A stretch of DNA of 64,000 bases. Source: Rhizobium sp. Leaf371 (GTDB taxonomy: Bacteria > Pseudomonadota > Alphaproteobacteria > Rhizobiales > Rhizobiaceae). Within the stretch, counting starts at the first letter, position 1, and the number at the start of each line of letters is the position of its first letter. A program made the translations under genes and the position numbers. Where the stretch lies: the NCBI RefSeq assembly GCF_001424045.1, contig NZ_LMQB01000024.1, forward strand, positions 186,001-250,000, read 5' to 3'. The notes under the pieces were generated by a model, which ran no database searches, was not told the origin of the DNA, and saw only the letters and a program-made list of their open reading frames with translations. Positions 8,908 to 18,135 of this stretch are shown here, one piece after another.

Positions 8908-9654
8908 TCAGGCCGACAGCTTGGCCATGACCTCGTCGGACACTTCGAAATTGGCGTAGACGTTCTGCACGTCGTCGTCGTCTTCCAGCGTATCGATGAG
9001 CTTCATCAGCGATTCTGCCCGCTCCTCATCGACCGGAACGCTGTTTTGCGCCTTCCAGATCGCCTTCACGGTCTCGGCTTCGCCGAGCGTCGCTTCCAGC
9101 GCCTTGGAGACCTCGCCGATATCCTCGAAGCCGCAGATGATCGTGTGGCCGTCCTCGTCGCTGGTGACATCCTCGGCACCGGCCTCGATGGCCGCTTCCA
9201 TCACGGCATCCGCCGTTCCGACGTCGGCCTTGTAGGTGATTTCGCCGACACGATCGAAGGAGAAGGAGACCGAACCGGTTTCCCCCAGCGCCCCGCCGGC
9301 CTTGGTGAAGGTCGAGCGGACATTGGAGGCGGTGCGGTTGCGATTGTCGGTCAGCGCCTCGACGATCACGGCGACGCCGCCCGGGCCGTAGCCCTCGTAC
9401 CGGATTTCGTCGTAGTTCTCGCTATCGGCACCGGACGCCTTCTTGACGGCGCGCTCGATATTGTCGCGCGGCATGGACTGCGCCTTGGCATTCTGGATGG
9501 CGAGACGCAGACGGGCGTTCATCGAGGGGTCGGGAAGGCCGGCCTTGGCGGCGACGGTGATTTCGCGCGCAAGCTTGGAAAACATCTTTGACCGCACGGC
9601 GTCCTGTCGGCCCTTGCGGTGCATGATGTTCTTGAACTGTGAATGGCCGGCCAT
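8908..9654 (-). CDS. YebC/PmpR-family protein (TACO1-like)
   Basis: A 248-residue protein that starts [15 protein letters not shown], the hallmark N-terminus of the YebC/TACO1 family. It continues with the conserved [20 protein letters not shown] and [11 protein letters not shown] segments. Members were described as DNA-binding regulators and, more recently, as factors helping ribosomes translate proline-rich stretches; either role is possible here. In many bacteria the gene lies near ruvCAB, and here it is 2.9 kb from ruvC, so that neighbourhood is partly kept. Confidence 0.93.
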   Translation of the reverse strand: MAGHSQFKNIMHRKGRQDAVRSKMFSKLAREITVAAKAGLPDPSMNARLRLAIQNAKAQSMPRDNIERAVKKASGADSENYDEIRYEGYGPGGVAVIVEALTDNRNRTASNVRSTFTKAGGALGETGSVSFSFDRVGEITYKADVGTADAVMEAAIEAGAEDVTSDEDGHTIICGFEDIGEVSKALEATLGEAETVKAIWKAQNSVPVDEERAESLMKLIDTLEDDDDVQNVYANFEVSDEVMAKLSA

Positions 9655-9760
9655 GGCGCCCTCTTGGATAAACTCTGCCGATGATGGGATCGGGCCGCCT
9701 TATAATTTCATCCGGCCGGTTCGTCCAGCCTGTTGTCCGGCTCATCGTGGGCAGACAGCC

Positions 9761-10618
9761 TCAAAGCCCCTGGAGAACCATGATCAGAGGCTTCTTCGGC
9801 AAGGTCGCGAGAGAGACGGTGACGGTGGCGCTGTCGGCCGTCGCCCGGTCGAAGCCGGGGCCGAAGAGACCGAGGAAGCTCTCGACGGGCGGGCCGCGCC
9901 GGTGCATGGGCAGGATCAGCGCCGAGCGCAACCGGCTGACGACGCGCACCATGCTCTCCGCGCCCATGGTCAAACCGCCATCCACGGGCACCATCACGAC
10001 ATCCAGACGGCCGATTTCCGCATAATCCGTCTCGGCGAGTTCGTGATGCAGATGACCGAGATGCCCGATGCAGAGACCCGCGACCTCGAAGATGAAGATC
10101 GAATTGCCGTCCGGCTCCATCGCGCCGCCAGAGCCGGCGCGGATATCGGTCGGCACATTGCGGATATAGGCGTCGCCGACGACGAGGTCGTGGTCGGCCG
10201 CAGCGCCATTGTCGCCCCAGCCGTGCAGCACATGGGCGATCTCGGGCCCCGGCGTCAGCGTGTAATGGGTGGAATGCGCCTTGTTCATCGTCGCCACCAA
10301 AGGCGGCTGCGCCGGGCGGTGGAAGCCGGAATAATCGGTCGCGATCGTCACCCCCTCCGGCGTTTCGATGAGGAAGGTGGAGTGCCCGAGAAAGGTGATC
10401 GCGACCGTTTGGTCGCGCAGGGCCGCCGGCTGCAGCGGCGGTGCGAAGGGACCGGCGCTCGCCAGGCGGACGAAACCGGCATCCGGCAGGGTTTGCGCGA
10501 TGGCCTGGCACTGGCTGACGGCCGGCCGCTGCGGCGCTTGCGCCCGGGCAATCGAGGACAGCGCGAAAACCGCGACGGACGTCAAGAAACAGCAGGCGAA
10601 AGCGGCAGATCGCAGCAT
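9761..10618 (-). CDS. Secreted MBL-fold metallo-hydrolase-like protein
   Basis: A 285-residue protein with an N-terminal signal peptide (hydrophobic core to about residue 24, then ARAQA). The body has the start of a UlaG-like metallo-beta-lactamase fold (ITFLGHSTFLIE, then ATDYSGFH). The usual HxHxDH zinc motif is not present in canonical form: the equivalent place reads MNKAHSTHYT. Later metal-site candidates include HLGHLHHEL and DVVMVPVDGG. It may bind metal differently from classic MBL enzymes or have lost activity. It stands alone between YebC and the BrnTA pair. Confidence 0.75.
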   Translation of the reverse strand: MLRSAAFACCFLTSVAVFALSSIARAQAPQRPAVSQCQAIAQTLPDAGFVRLASAGPFAPPLQPAALRDQTVAITFLGHSTFLIETPEGVTIATDYSGFHRPAQPPLVATMNKAHSTHYTLTPGPEIAHVLHGWGDNGAAADHDLVVGDAYIRNVPTDIRAGSGGAMEPDGNSIFIFEVAGLCIGHLGHLHHELAETDYAEIGRLDVVMVPVDGGLTMGAESMVRVVSRLRSALILPMHRRGPPVESFLGLFGPGFDRATADSATVTVSLATLPKKPLIMVLQGL

Positions 10619-10730
10619 GGGACACCCTGACCCCGGTTCGGCGCGTGTTCGGCGGTCGGATCAGGATATGCGCAGGCAGGGTGGGGTAAAGGGGCACTGC
10701 GTCACAATCGCGTCATTGCAGGGCGTGCGG

Positions 10731-11027
10731 TCAGAGCTTGGCGGCGCGCAGCACCTGATTGATCCGCTCTTCCCAGCCTTCGCCGGTTGCTCGGAATTTG
10801 GCCACCACATCGCCGTCGAGATCGACGCGTTCCCTGGACGCTTCCCGCTCCGCTTCGGCCCGCCGGATGCTCTCGGCGAGATCGGGGAAGACCTCGGCAA
10901 AGGGGCGCGCTTGCGCAAGCTCTTCATCCGTGGCTTCTGGAGCATCCGGATCGGAAGCGATCTTCTTCTGAATCTCGGCTTCGTCAGCCTCTCTGACAGG
11001 CCACAGGATTTTCCTAGCTTTGCTCAT
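10731..11027 (-). CDS. BrnA-like antitoxin
   Basis: A 98-residue acidic protein that starts MSKARKILWP. It directly follows and overlaps the BrnT-like toxin gene by 14 bases, the standard BrnT-BrnA order. The N-terminal half is charged. The C-terminal half (VDLDGDVVAKFRATGEGWEE and following) matches the ribbon-helix-helix type end typical of BrnA antitoxins, which bind DNA and repress the operon. The start was chosen at the ATG 11025-11027; longer upstream frames run through the toxin gene. Confidence 0.8.
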   Translation of the reverse strand: MSKARKILWPVREADEAEIQKKIASDPDAPEATDEELAQARPFAEVFPDLAESIRRAEAEREASRERVDLDGDVVAKFRATGEGWEERINQVLRAAKL

Positions 11028-11268
11028 GAACTGCCCTTTCCTTCTTGCTCGCCAGACGGAAGGAGATGATCGAGATCGCCTCCGTGCCAAGAGGCGAGAA
11101 GACCACGGCCGTGATGACATGCTCGTGTTGCGCGATGGCCAGCATCCGGGCCTGTTTCGCCGGAACGATGATCGCACGCATAAAATAGGATGCGTCTAGA
11201 TCTCCGAAATCCAGCGCGTGCTTCCGGATATTGCTCTGCCGCTTGATCTCGTCGAACACGATCCGCAT
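11014..11268 (-). CDS. BrnT-like toxin (RelE-fold ribonuclease)
   Basis: An 84-residue protein with a family-typical N-terminus (FDEIKRQSNIRKHALDF), central strands, and a C-terminal AISIISFRLASKKERA segment like the conserved Ser-x-R-xA end of BrnT. BrnT toxins are RelE-fold endoribonucleases neutralised by BrnA. The pair is minus strand, flanked by 33 bases (to the MBL gene side, 112 bases) and 122 bases of non-coding DNA, and is a self-contained type II module. Confidence 0.85.
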   Translation of the reverse strand: MRIVFDEIKRQSNIRKHALDFGDLDASYFMRAIIVPAKQARMLAIAQHEHVITAVVFSPLGTEAISIISFRLASKKERAVHEQS

Positions 11269-11390
11269 GGATATCGTAACACACTCCGCCAGCCCGCCAA
11301 GCGTTCTCGATGGAGACCAGAAAACGCGCCGGAGCGGATGATGTCAATATGATGCGTGCCTAATGTATAACGACTGACCGATCCGCACCC

Positions 11391-12215
11391 TCACGCCCAG
11401 AACGACGGCACGGTCTCCGAAAGGCGCGGGCCGATGCGCAAGGGGGCGATGGCTTCGGCAAGGCCGGTGCGGTCGGAGATCTCCACGCCGACGCCGCAGA
11501 GGGTGGCGGGGCCGGAGGCCGCTTCGAAGCGGCCCTTGGGCATCTTGGAAATGAAGCGGTTGAGCGGCTCTTCCTTTTCCATGCCGAGCGATGAGTCGTA
11601 GTCGCCGCACATGCCGGCGTCGGACAGATAGGCAGTGCCGCCGTTGAGGATCTGGTGGTCGGCGGTGGGAACATGGGTGTGGGTGCCGACGACGAAGCTG
11701 GCACGGCCATCGACGAAATGGCCGAAGCACTGCTTTTCGCTGGTCGCCTCGGCATGGAAATCGAACACGATCGCATCCGCCTGCTCTTTCAGCGGACAGG
11801 CGGCGAGAATGGCCTCGGCCGACTTGAAGGGATCGTCGAGCTCGGGATGCATGAACACGCGGCCCATGATGTTGGCGACGAGGACGCGCGCGCCGTTGCG
11901 GGCGAAATAGAGGCCGGAACCGCGGCCGGGCGTGCCGGCGGGATAGTTGGCCGGCCGCAGGAACTGGTCGTGCCGCTGGCAGAAGGTCACCGCCTCCTTC
12001 TGGTCCCAGACATGGTTGCCGGTGGTGACGACATCGGCGCCGGCATTGATCGTTTCCAGAAAGATATCCTCGGTGATGCCGAAGCCGCCGGCCGCATTCT
12101 CGCCATTGACGATGACGAAGTCGAGTTTGAGGTCGGAGACGAGGCCCGGAAGCTTCTCCCAGACGGCCGTCCGGCCCGTCTTGCCCACCATGTCGCCGAG
12201 GAACAGAAGTCTCAT
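11391..12215 (-). CDS. YmdB-family metallophosphoesterase
   Basis: A 274-residue protein of the TIGR00282/YmdB family of calcineurin-like phosphodiesterases. It begins MRLLFLGDMVGKTGR, with VNGENAAGGFG, TTGNHVWDQKE, FDFHAEATSEK and VGTHTHVPTAD supplying the metal ligands. Bacillus YmdB hydrolyses 2',3'-cyclic nucleotides and affects biofilm decisions; the same chemistry is likely here but the role is not known. It is 16 bases downstream of the 5-FTHF cyclo-ligase gene and very probably cotranscribed with it. Confidence 0.92.
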   Translation of the reverse strand: MRLLFLGDMVGKTGRTAVWEKLPGLVSDLKLDFVIVNGENAAGGFGITEDIFLETINAGADVVTTGNHVWDQKEAVTFCQRHDQFLRPANYPAGTPGRGSGLYFARNGARVLVANIMGRVFMHPELDDPFKSAEAILAACPLKEQADAIVFDFHAEATSEKQCFGHFVDGRASFVVGTHTHVPTADHQILNGGTAYLSDAGMCGDYDSSLGMEKEEPLNRFISKMPKGRFEAASGPATLCGVGVEISDRTGLAEAIAPLRIGPRLSETVPSFWA

Positions 12216-12231
12216 GTCAGATCGATCTCGC

Positions 12232-12834
12232 TTACAGAGCGCCGCGCATCTCGATCAGGCCTTCCTCTGTCAGGATGGCATCGAGCGGGATGTCGTGCGG
12301 CTCAAAAGGCACTGATGCCACTTCCTGGCAGGCGAATGCAATCCCGATCAAGCGCGGTCGCGTTCCCAGCGCGTCGAGGCGGGCGATCGCGCGGTCGTAG
12401 TGACCGGCGCCATAACCGATCCGGTGGCCGCCGCGATCGAACGCCGAGAGCGGCACCAGCATGACATCCGGATCGACCACCGGCGCGGTCTCGCCCGGCC
12501 CCGCGGTGCCGAAGCCGGTCTTCACGATCGGCGCGCCGACCGGGTAGTCGCGGAAAACGATGGTTTCGCGATCAAGGACGACGGGCAGGCAAAGGCCGGC
12601 ACCCTGGCGACGGAGCTCTTCCATCAGCGGGCGGATATCGGGTTCGGAGCGGATCGGCCAGAAGCCGGAGACCAGAGCGCCATCGATCTCGAAGGCTTCG
12701 CGAAACGCCGGCGCGGAGACATGGTCGAGCATGGCGGCGGCACCGGCCGCACGCACATCCGGGGACAGGGCGTCTCGCAGCGCCAGCCGCTCGGCGCGCA
12801 GCAGCGCCTTTCGTTCTCGCAAAGTCAGCGTCAT
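12232..12834 (-). CDS. 5-formyltetrahydrofolate cyclo-ligase
   Basis: A 200-residue enzyme that converts 5-formyl-THF to 5,10-methenyl-THF with ATP, returning folate to the one-carbon pool. The signature GGHRIGYGAGHYDR lies near residues 139-152, with FWPIRSEPDIRPL and LPVVLDRE upstream. The ATG at 12832-12834 is preferred over an upstream start because family members begin at about this point. The gene lies downstream of the 6S RNA and zapA, a conserved proteobacterial arrangement (ygfA/fau in enterics). Confidence 0.93.
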   Translation of the reverse strand: MTLTLRERKALLRAERLALRDALSPDVRAAGAAAMLDHVSAPAFREAFEIDGALVSGFWPIRSEPDIRPLMEELRRQGAGLCLPVVLDRETIVFRDYPVGAPIVKTGFGTAGPGETAPVVDPDVMLVPLSAFDRGGHRIGYGAGHYDRAIARLDALGTRPRLIGIAFACQEVASVPFEPHDIPLDAILTEEGLIEMRGAL

Positions 12835-12977
12835 GGTCCACTCCTCATCTCCACGCGGTTTGAACCCTGCGGAGGCGGAGATCAAGCCGGGCGAAAGCTG
12901 GGGATGTCAGGGCGAGGAGACACACGACGGCGTGCAAGGCGGTGGCCCCTTGCCGGTTCGGCATGCACGGAAGACGA

Positions 12978-13140
12978 AAAGTGCGATCCACACGACCGAT
13001 GGATGTTTACGATCCTGGGTGCCTACAAACGTAGGTGGGCGCCATATGCCCAGGCCCACGAGCCTGGACAGGGACAGCTCCCGTTGGATCGAGTATGGCC
13101 CCAGGGATTGTGGTTCCTGTCGTGAAGCGCAGACCGCAAC
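12978..13140 (-). ncRNA. ssrS: 6S RNA (SsrS)
   Basis: The ~390-base gap between zapA and the 5-FTHF cyclo-ligase gene is the conserved location of 6S RNA, and the minus strand here folds as expected. A closing stem pairs CACGAC (5' side, near 13120) with GTCGTG (near 12998), extended by TGCG/CGCA. Between them lies a largely complementary rod that includes CCCTGGGG and GCCTACAAACGTAGG-type stems. A TATATT element just upstream (about 13145-13150) could be its -10, and a short T run follows near 12975. 6S RNA binds RNA polymerase holoenzyme and is trimmed from a longer transcript, so exact ends are estimates. Confidence 0.75.
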
Positions 13141-13223
13141 ACGAATATAGAGTGCTTCGGTGCGGCATGCCAGAGGCGATTGCGAAATCGGCGTGGCAGG
13201 GGCGCTCTTGCGAAAAAAGACGC

Positions 13224-13628
13224 CTAGCGCGAATGCGCCGTGGGATGGGCGGGCTGGGCCGGAGGCGTCGGGCGATTGACGATGCGGGCGGCCAGCCCCT
13301 GGATCTGGGTGGTGACTTCGGTCAGCGCAGACGCCAGCGCCTCCTCGGCATCGGCCTGCTCGGCGACGGCGGCATCGCGGGCCCGCTTCAGCCCGTCCAC
13401 CTCGGTTTCCAGCGCCTTCAGCCGGCGATCCACCTCGGAGAGTTCGTCCGTCACCATGATGGCGGCCATCACCGTCAGGCGGAGATCGCCGATCTCGCCG
13501 AACTGGCCCTTGAGATGGCTGACATACTGGTCGAAGCGGGCGGCGAGATCGGTGAGATGATCCTCCTGCCCTTCCTCGCAGGCCATGCGATAGGCCTTGC
13601 CGTCGATCGTCACGGTGACTTGCGCCAT
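13224..13628 (-). CDS. zapA: Cell division protein ZapA
   Basis: A 134-residue ZapA-family protein. The N-terminal globular part (MAQVTVTIDGKAYRMAC, then LAARFDQYV) is followed by a long coiled coil (about residues 55-105) and a Pro-rich tail. ZapA tetramers crosslink FtsZ filaments at mid-cell. It is upstream of the 6S RNA on the same strand and downstream of a DUF4164 gene that also encodes a coiled coil. Confidence 0.9.
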   Translation of the reverse strand: MAQVTVTIDGKAYRMACEEGQEDHLTDLAARFDQYVSHLKGQFGEIGDLRLTVMAAIMVTDELSEVDRRLKALETEVDGLKRARDAAVAEQADAEEALASALTEVTTQIQGLAARIVNRPTPPAQPAHPTAHSR

Positions 13629-13684
13629 TGGCTAACTCCCGGCCCGAGGCCCGTTGACGGAAGATATCGGGATCATCGGGCGCA

Positions 13685-13957
13685 TCATCGGTCGAGAACC
13701 GCGCGGATGGTTTCCATCGCGGTCACGAGACGGCGGGAAACCTCGCGGTTGACCTCTTCGAGACGGTTGGCGCGAAACTGCGACTGGTCGAGTTCCTGGG
13801 CGAGCCGCGCCCTGTCCGTGTTGACCCGGCGAACCTCGCCCTCGATCTCCACCCGGTCGCGTTCGCGGTCCAGCCGGCCGTCGATCGCGCTTTCCAGACC
13901 GGTCACAGCCCCCTTCAGCGCGTCGATTGCCGCCCTGACTGTCTTTCCTGCCGCCAT
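13685..13957 (-). CDS. DUF4164 family coiled-coil protein
   Basis: A 90-residue, mostly helical, highly charged protein (DRERDRVEIEGEV, LAQELDQSQFRANRLEEV, then RLVTAMETIRAVL). It matches the small DUF4164 family found beside zapA in rhizobia. The start was set at the ATG 13955-13957 (MAAGKTVRAAI); an upstream ATG is in frame but lacks family support. Cotranscription with zapA (56-base gap) suggests a link to division, which is an inference. Confidence 0.75.
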   Translation of the reverse strand: MAAGKTVRAAIDALKGAVTGLESAIDGRLDRERDRVEIEGEVRRVNTDRARLAQELDQSQFRANRLEEVNREVSRRLVTAMETIRAVLDR

Positions 13958-14142
13958 CGTGTCTGCTTCCAATCCATGGCCGGGGCACCGAATCGGCAAG
14001 CTGCACCCTCGACAAAGCCAATCGCAGTATTAGACTCAATCCATCGGACGATACAACGCCGGCCTGTCAGCTTCAGGCTGGAAGCTGTGGATCAAGCACG
14101 ATTTTTCGCGCTTCGACAGCGATGAGACGCCTGCCGTCTTTG

Positions 14143-14170
14143 TTGACTCCACCGGGCGAGGTGCTATGTC
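14143..14170 (+). promoter_or_regulatory. Candidate promoter for tkt
   Basis: TTGACT at 14143-14148 and TATGTC at 14165-14170 are separated by 16 bases, about 70 bases upstream of the transketolase start. The -35 matches sigma-70/RpoD well and the -10 only moderately. It points towards tkt and lies in the gap that separates the divergent DUF4164-zapA operon. Confidence 0.45.
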
Positions 14171-14241
14171 TCACCCGCTTCCGATGCGGTCTTTGGAGGA
14201 TAGAGACCGTTCCCTGATCATCAAGCTTAAGCGGAACAGTC

Positions 14242-16224
14242 ATGATCTCGAATGAACAACACGACCGGATGGCGAATGCGATCCGTTTTCTGGCCATGGA
14301 TGCGGTGGAGAAGGCTAATTCCGGCCACCCCGGCCTTCCCATGGGAGCGGCGGATATCGCGACCGTTCTTTTCACCAAATACCTGAAATTCGACCCCAAG
14401 AACCCCCATTGGCCTGACCGCGACCGTTTCGTCCTGTCGGCCGGCCATGGCTCGATGCTGCTCTATGCCCTGCTCTACCTCACCGGTTATCAGGATATGA
14501 CCATCGAGGACATCAAGCAGTTCCGCCAGCTCGGCTCCAAGACCGCCGGCCACCCGGAATTCGGCCATGCCACAGGCATCGAGACGACGACCGGCCCGCT
14601 CGGCCAGGGCATTGCCAATGCCGTGGGCATGGCGATTGCCGAGCGTAAGCTCGAACAGGAGTTCGGCTCGGACCTGCAGGACCACTACACTTACGCGCTT
14701 TGCGGCGACGGCTGCCTCATGGAAGGCATCAGCCACGAGGCGATCGCGCTCGCCGGGCACCTGAAGCTGAACAAGCTCGTGCTCTTCTGGGACAACAACT
14801 CGATCACCATCGACGGCGCCGTCTCGCTGTCGGACTCGACCGACCAGGTCGCCCGCTTCAAGGCGGTGCACTGGAACACGATCGAAGTCGACGGCCATGA
14901 CCAGAAGGCGATCTCCGACGCCATCGAAGCCGCGCATACATCCGACCGCCCGACCTTCATCGCCTGCAAGACCGTCATCGGCTTCGGCGCACCGAACAAG
15001 GCCGGCACCCACAAGGTTCACGGCTCGCCGCTCGGTGCGGAAGAGATCGCCGCGACCCGCAAGGCGCTGAACTGGGAATCGGAAGCCTTCGACACGCCGG
15101 CCGACGTTCTCGATGCCTGGCGCAGTGCCGGCGAGCGTTCGGTTCAGGCCCGCAAGGCCTGGGAATCGCGCCTGTCGTCCACGGATGACGCCAAGAAGGC
15201 CGAGTTCACCCGCCGCTTCGCCGGCGCGCTGCCGGCCGGTTTCGACAAGGCCATCGACGACTACAAGAAGAAGCTCGCCGAGAAGCCCCCGACCATCGCG
15301 ACCCGCAAGGCGTCGGAAGATGCGCTGGAAGTCATCAACGGCTTCCTGCCGGAAACGCTGGGCGGCTCTGCCGACCTGACGCCGTCCAACAACACCAAGA
15401 CCAGCCAGATGACGTCGATCACCCCGACGGATTTCGGCGGCCGCTACATGCACTGGGGCATCCGCGAACACGGCATGGCTGCGGCCATGAACGGCGTCGC
15501 GCTCCACGGCGGCCTGATCCCCTACTCCGGCGGCTTCATGATCTTCTCGGACTACTGCCGTCCGTCGATCCGCCTGGCCGCGCTGATGGGCATCCGCGTC
15601 ATCCACGTGCTGACGCATGACAGCATCGGCGTGGGCGAAGACGGCCCGACGCACGAGCCGGTCGAGCATATGGCCGCACTTCGGGCGATCCCAAACCTGT
15701 TGATGTTCCGCCCGGCCGACGCCGTGGAAACGGCGGAATGCTGGCAGCTGGCGCTGGAAGACGGCAAGCGGCCCTCGGGCCTGGCGCTGACCCGCCAGAA
15801 CCTGGCGCCGGCCCGCACCACCTATTCGCAGGAAAACCTCTGCGCCAAGGGTGCCTACGAGCTGATCGCCGCCGATAACGCCAAGGTCTCAATCTTCGCC
15901 TCCGGCTCGGAAGTCGAGATCGCCGTCAAGGCGGCGGCCGACCTCAAGGCCAAGGGCATCGCCGCCCGCGTCGTATCCGTGCCGTGCTTCGAACTCTTCG
16001 AAGACCAGTCGGAAGACTACCAGGCGGCCGTGATCGGCACCGCGCCCGTCAAGATCGCGGCGGAAGCCGCCGTCCGCCAGGGCTGGGATCGCTTCATCGG
16101 CAATGACGGCGCCTTCGTCGGCATGCACTCCTTCGGTGCGTCCGGCCCTGCCAAGGATCTCTTCAAGCACTTCGGCATCACCTCGGACGCGATCGTCGCG
16201 GCTGCGGAAGCCAAGCTCGCCTAA
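14242..16224 (+). CDS. tkt: Transketolase
   Basis: A 660-residue thiamine diphosphate enzyme of the pentose phosphate pathway, moving two-carbon ketol units between sugar phosphates. Motifs in order: [14 protein letters not shown] (residues 29-42), the TPP-Mg site [13 protein letters not shown], the central pyrimidine domain with [12 protein letters not shown], and [14 protein letters not shown]. The C-terminal domain starts near [11 protein letters not shown]. Length is standard. It heads a central-carbon series with gap, pgk and fba on the same strand. The 134-base gap to gap contains only imperfect repeats of a CCCGACACGCCTTCTC segment. Confidence 0.97.
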   Translation: MISNEQHDRMANAIRFLAMDAVEKANSGHPGLPMGAADIATVLFTKYLKFDPKNPHWPDRDRFVLSAGHGSMLLYALLYLTGYQDMTIEDIKQFRQLGSKTAGHPEFGHATGIETTTGPLGQGIANAVGMAIAERKLEQEFGSDLQDHYTYALCGDGCLMEGISHEAIALAGHLKLNKLVLFWDNNSITIDGAVSLSDSTDQVARFKAVHWNTIEVDGHDQKAISDAIEAAHTSDRPTFIACKTVIGFGAPNKAGTHKVHGSPLGAEEIAATRKALNWESEAFDTPADVLDAWRSAGERSVQARKAWESRLSSTDDAKKAEFTRRFAGALPAGFDKAIDDYKKKLAEKPPTIATRKASEDALEVINGFLPETLGGSADLTPSNNTKTSQMTSITPTDFGGRYMHWGIREHGMAAAMNGVALHGGLIPYSGGFMIFSDYCRPSIRLAALMGIRVIHVLTHDSIGVGEDGPTHEPVEHMAALRAIPNLLMFRPADAVETAECWQLALEDGKRPSGLALTRQNLAPARTTYSQENLCAKGAYELIAADNAKVSIFASGSEVEIAVKAAADLKAKGIAARVVSVPCFELFEDQSEDYQAAVIGTAPVKIAAEAAVRQGWDRFIGNDGAFVGMHSFGASGPAKDLFKHFGITSDAIVAAAEAKLA

Positions 16225-16286
16225 CCACCTCCCAGAAGGGGCATGCGCGCTCGCGCATGCCCGATGACGACGCATGAACCCGGGAC

Positions 16287-16343
16287 GTCTCTTCAGACAC
16301 GTCTTCATACCCGACACGCCTTCTCACCCGACACGCCTTCTCA
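16287..16343 (+). repeat. Short direct repeat in the tkt-gap leader
   Basis: The segment before gap has the phrase CCCGACACGCCTTCTCA in two adjacent copies (about 16311-16343), with a related GACACGTCTTCATA just upstream. It is C-rich, lies directly upstream of the GAAAGGAGAG ribosome-binding region, and could be a leader element. No fold or function can be assigned. Confidence 0.4.
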
Positions 16344-16358
16344 AAGGAGAGAGCCTTT

Positions 16359-17369
16359 ATGACAGTGAAAGTCGCCATCAACGGCTTCGGCCGCATCGGC
16401 CGCAACGTGCTTCGCGCCATCGTCGAATCCGGCCGCACCGACATCGAAGTCGTTGCGATCAACGATCTCGGCCCGGTCGAAACCAACGCCCACCTGCTGC
16501 GCTACGACTCGATCCACGGCAAGTTCCCCGCGACCGTCGAAGTTCAGGGCGACTCGATCATCGTCAACGGCGGCAAGCCGATCAAGGTGACGGCCGTTCG
16601 CAACCCGGCCGAATTGCCGCACAAGGATCTCGGCGTCGACATCGCGCTCGAGTGCACCGGCATCTTCACCGCCCGCGACAAGGCCGCCGCCCACCTGCAG
16701 GCCGGCGCCAAGAGCGTCATCATCTCGGCACCGGCCGACGGTGCCGACCTGACCGTCGTCTACGGCGTCAACCACGACCAGCTGACCAAGGAACACACGG
16801 TCATCTCCAACGCGTCGTGCACCACGAACTGCCTCGTGCCGGTGGTCAAGGTTCTCAACGACGTGATCGGCATCGATCACGGCTTCATGACCACGATCCA
16901 CTCCTACACGGGCGACCAGCCGACGCTCGACACCATGCACAAGGACCTGTACCGCGCCCGCGCTGCAGCCCTGTCCATGATCCCGACCTCCACCGGTGCC
17001 GCCAAGGCCGTCGGCCTGGTGCTGCCGGAACTGAAGGGCAAGCTGGACGGCACGTCGATCCGCGTTCCCACGCCGAACGTTTCGGTCGTGGACTTCAAGT
17101 TCGTCGCCAAGCGCGACACGAGCGTCGCCGAAATCAACGACGCCATCAAGGCAGCCTCGAACGGCAAGCTGAAGGGCATCCTCGGCTACACGGACGAGCC
17201 GCTGGTGTCCCGCGACTTCAACCATGACAGCCATTCCTCGATCTTCGCCATCGACCAGACCAAGGTTCTCGAAGGCAATTTCGTGCGCATCCTGTCCTGG
17301 TACGACAATGAATGGGGCTTCTCCAACCGCATGTGCGACACGGCCGTCGCCATGGGCAAGCTGCTCTGA
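16359..17369 (+). CDS. gap: Glyceraldehyde-3-phosphate dehydrogenase (type I)
   Basis: A 336-residue NAD-dependent GAPDH. The Rossmann motif [13 protein letters not shown] is at residues 6-18, the catalytic Cys is in [10 protein letters not shown] (around residue 150), and [13 protein letters not shown] closes the C-terminus. It oxidises glyceraldehyde 3-phosphate in glycolysis and runs backwards in gluconeogenesis. A strong AGGAGAG ribosome site precedes the ATG, and a rho-independent terminator follows 8 bases after the stop, so gap probably ends a transcription unit. Confidence 0.97.
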   Translation: MTVKVAINGFGRIGRNVLRAIVESGRTDIEVVAINDLGPVETNAHLLRYDSIHGKFPATVEVQGDSIIVNGGKPIKVTAVRNPAELPHKDLGVDIALECTGIFTARDKAAAHLQAGAKSVIISAPADGADLTVVYGVNHDQLTKEHTVISNASCTTNCLVPVVKVLNDVIGIDHGFMTTIHSYTGDQPTLDTMHKDLYRARAAALSMIPTSTGAAKAVGLVLPELKGKLDGTSIRVPTPNVSVVDFKFVAKRDTSVAEINDAIKAASNGKLKGILGYTDEPLVSRDFNHDSHSSIFAIDQTKVLEGNFVRILSWYDNEWGFSNRMCDTAVAMGKLL

Positions 17370-17377
17370 GACGATCG

Positions 17378-17414
17378 AAAGCCCCGGGCGCCTCAGGCGG
17401 CCCGGGGCTTTTTT
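17378..17414 (+). terminator. Rho-independent terminator after gap
   Basis: A strong GC stem pairs AAGCCCCGGG (from 17379) with CCCGGGGCTT (to 17410) around a short loop, followed by a run of six Ts. It lies directly after the gap stop codon. Confidence 0.9.
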
Positions 17415-17533
17415 CATCTGCGGCACGTCGTCGCCCGCGCACCCCCCTGCACCCCGTCAACGCCGCCCTGACCTCCCGGTCCGGCGCGCCGACCGCCTGC
17501 AACGCCTCGGCACAGGAAGGCTAGGATCTCCCG

Positions 17534-18106
17534 ATGTTTCGCCCGCTGCAGCCAACCACCGTGCGCTGGCGTCCGCTTGAGGGCGAGGGTCTGGAGCATC
17601 TGACGCTGATGCCGCGAAACGGACCGCAACCCGGCATCCGGATCACCTCCGTCGTCATCGGCGCACGCGCCGGCATCCCCTATGGCGTCCGTTATACGAT
17701 CGATTGCGACCCGCACTGGACGACGACGGCGCTGACGCTTTCGACCACCACCGGCCTCCACCTCTCGCTCGTCTCGGATGGCCTCGGCCACTGGCAGGAC
17801 GGCGACGGACAGGCCCTGCCGGCATTCGACGGCTGCATCGACGTCGATCTCGCCGGCACGCCCTTCACCAACACGCTGCCGATCCGACGGCTCTCCCTGC
17901 GCCCCGAGGACGGCACCCGCAGCCTCGATATGCTCTACATCCCCTTCGACACCTTCGAGCCCCTGCGTGACGGCCAGCACTACACCTGCCTGACGCAGGA
18001 CCGGCTCTATCGCTACGAGGCTGCCGACCGCAGCTTCACGGCCGAGCTGCCGCTCGATGCGGACGGCCTCGTGCTGGACTATCCCACGCTTTTCATTCGA
18101 ACCTGA
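17534..18106 (+). CDS. Putative glycolipid-binding domain protein (DUF1089-like)
   Basis: A 190-residue protein with no signal peptide. It resembles the putative glycolipid-binding family once called DUF1089: an early [16 protein letters not shown] strand, a central YTIDCDPHW segment, and a late [20 protein letters not shown]. The known fold is a beta-barrel that binds a lipid-like ligand in structural-genomics structures; its job is unknown. It sits between the gap terminator and pgk and ends 29 bases before the pgk start, so it may be cotranscribed with pgk. Confidence 0.75.
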   Translation: MFRPLQPTTVRWRPLEGEGLEHLTLMPRNGPQPGIRITSVVIGARAGIPYGVRYTIDCDPHWTTTALTLSTTTGLHLSLVSDGLGHWQDGDGQALPAFDGCIDVDLAGTPFTNTLPIRRLSLRPEDGTRSLDMLYIPFDTFEPLRDGQHYTCLTQDRLYRYEAADRSFTAELPLDADGLVLDYPTLFIRT

Positions 18107-18135
18107 CCCGATCAGACGCAACTGGAGACGACCCC

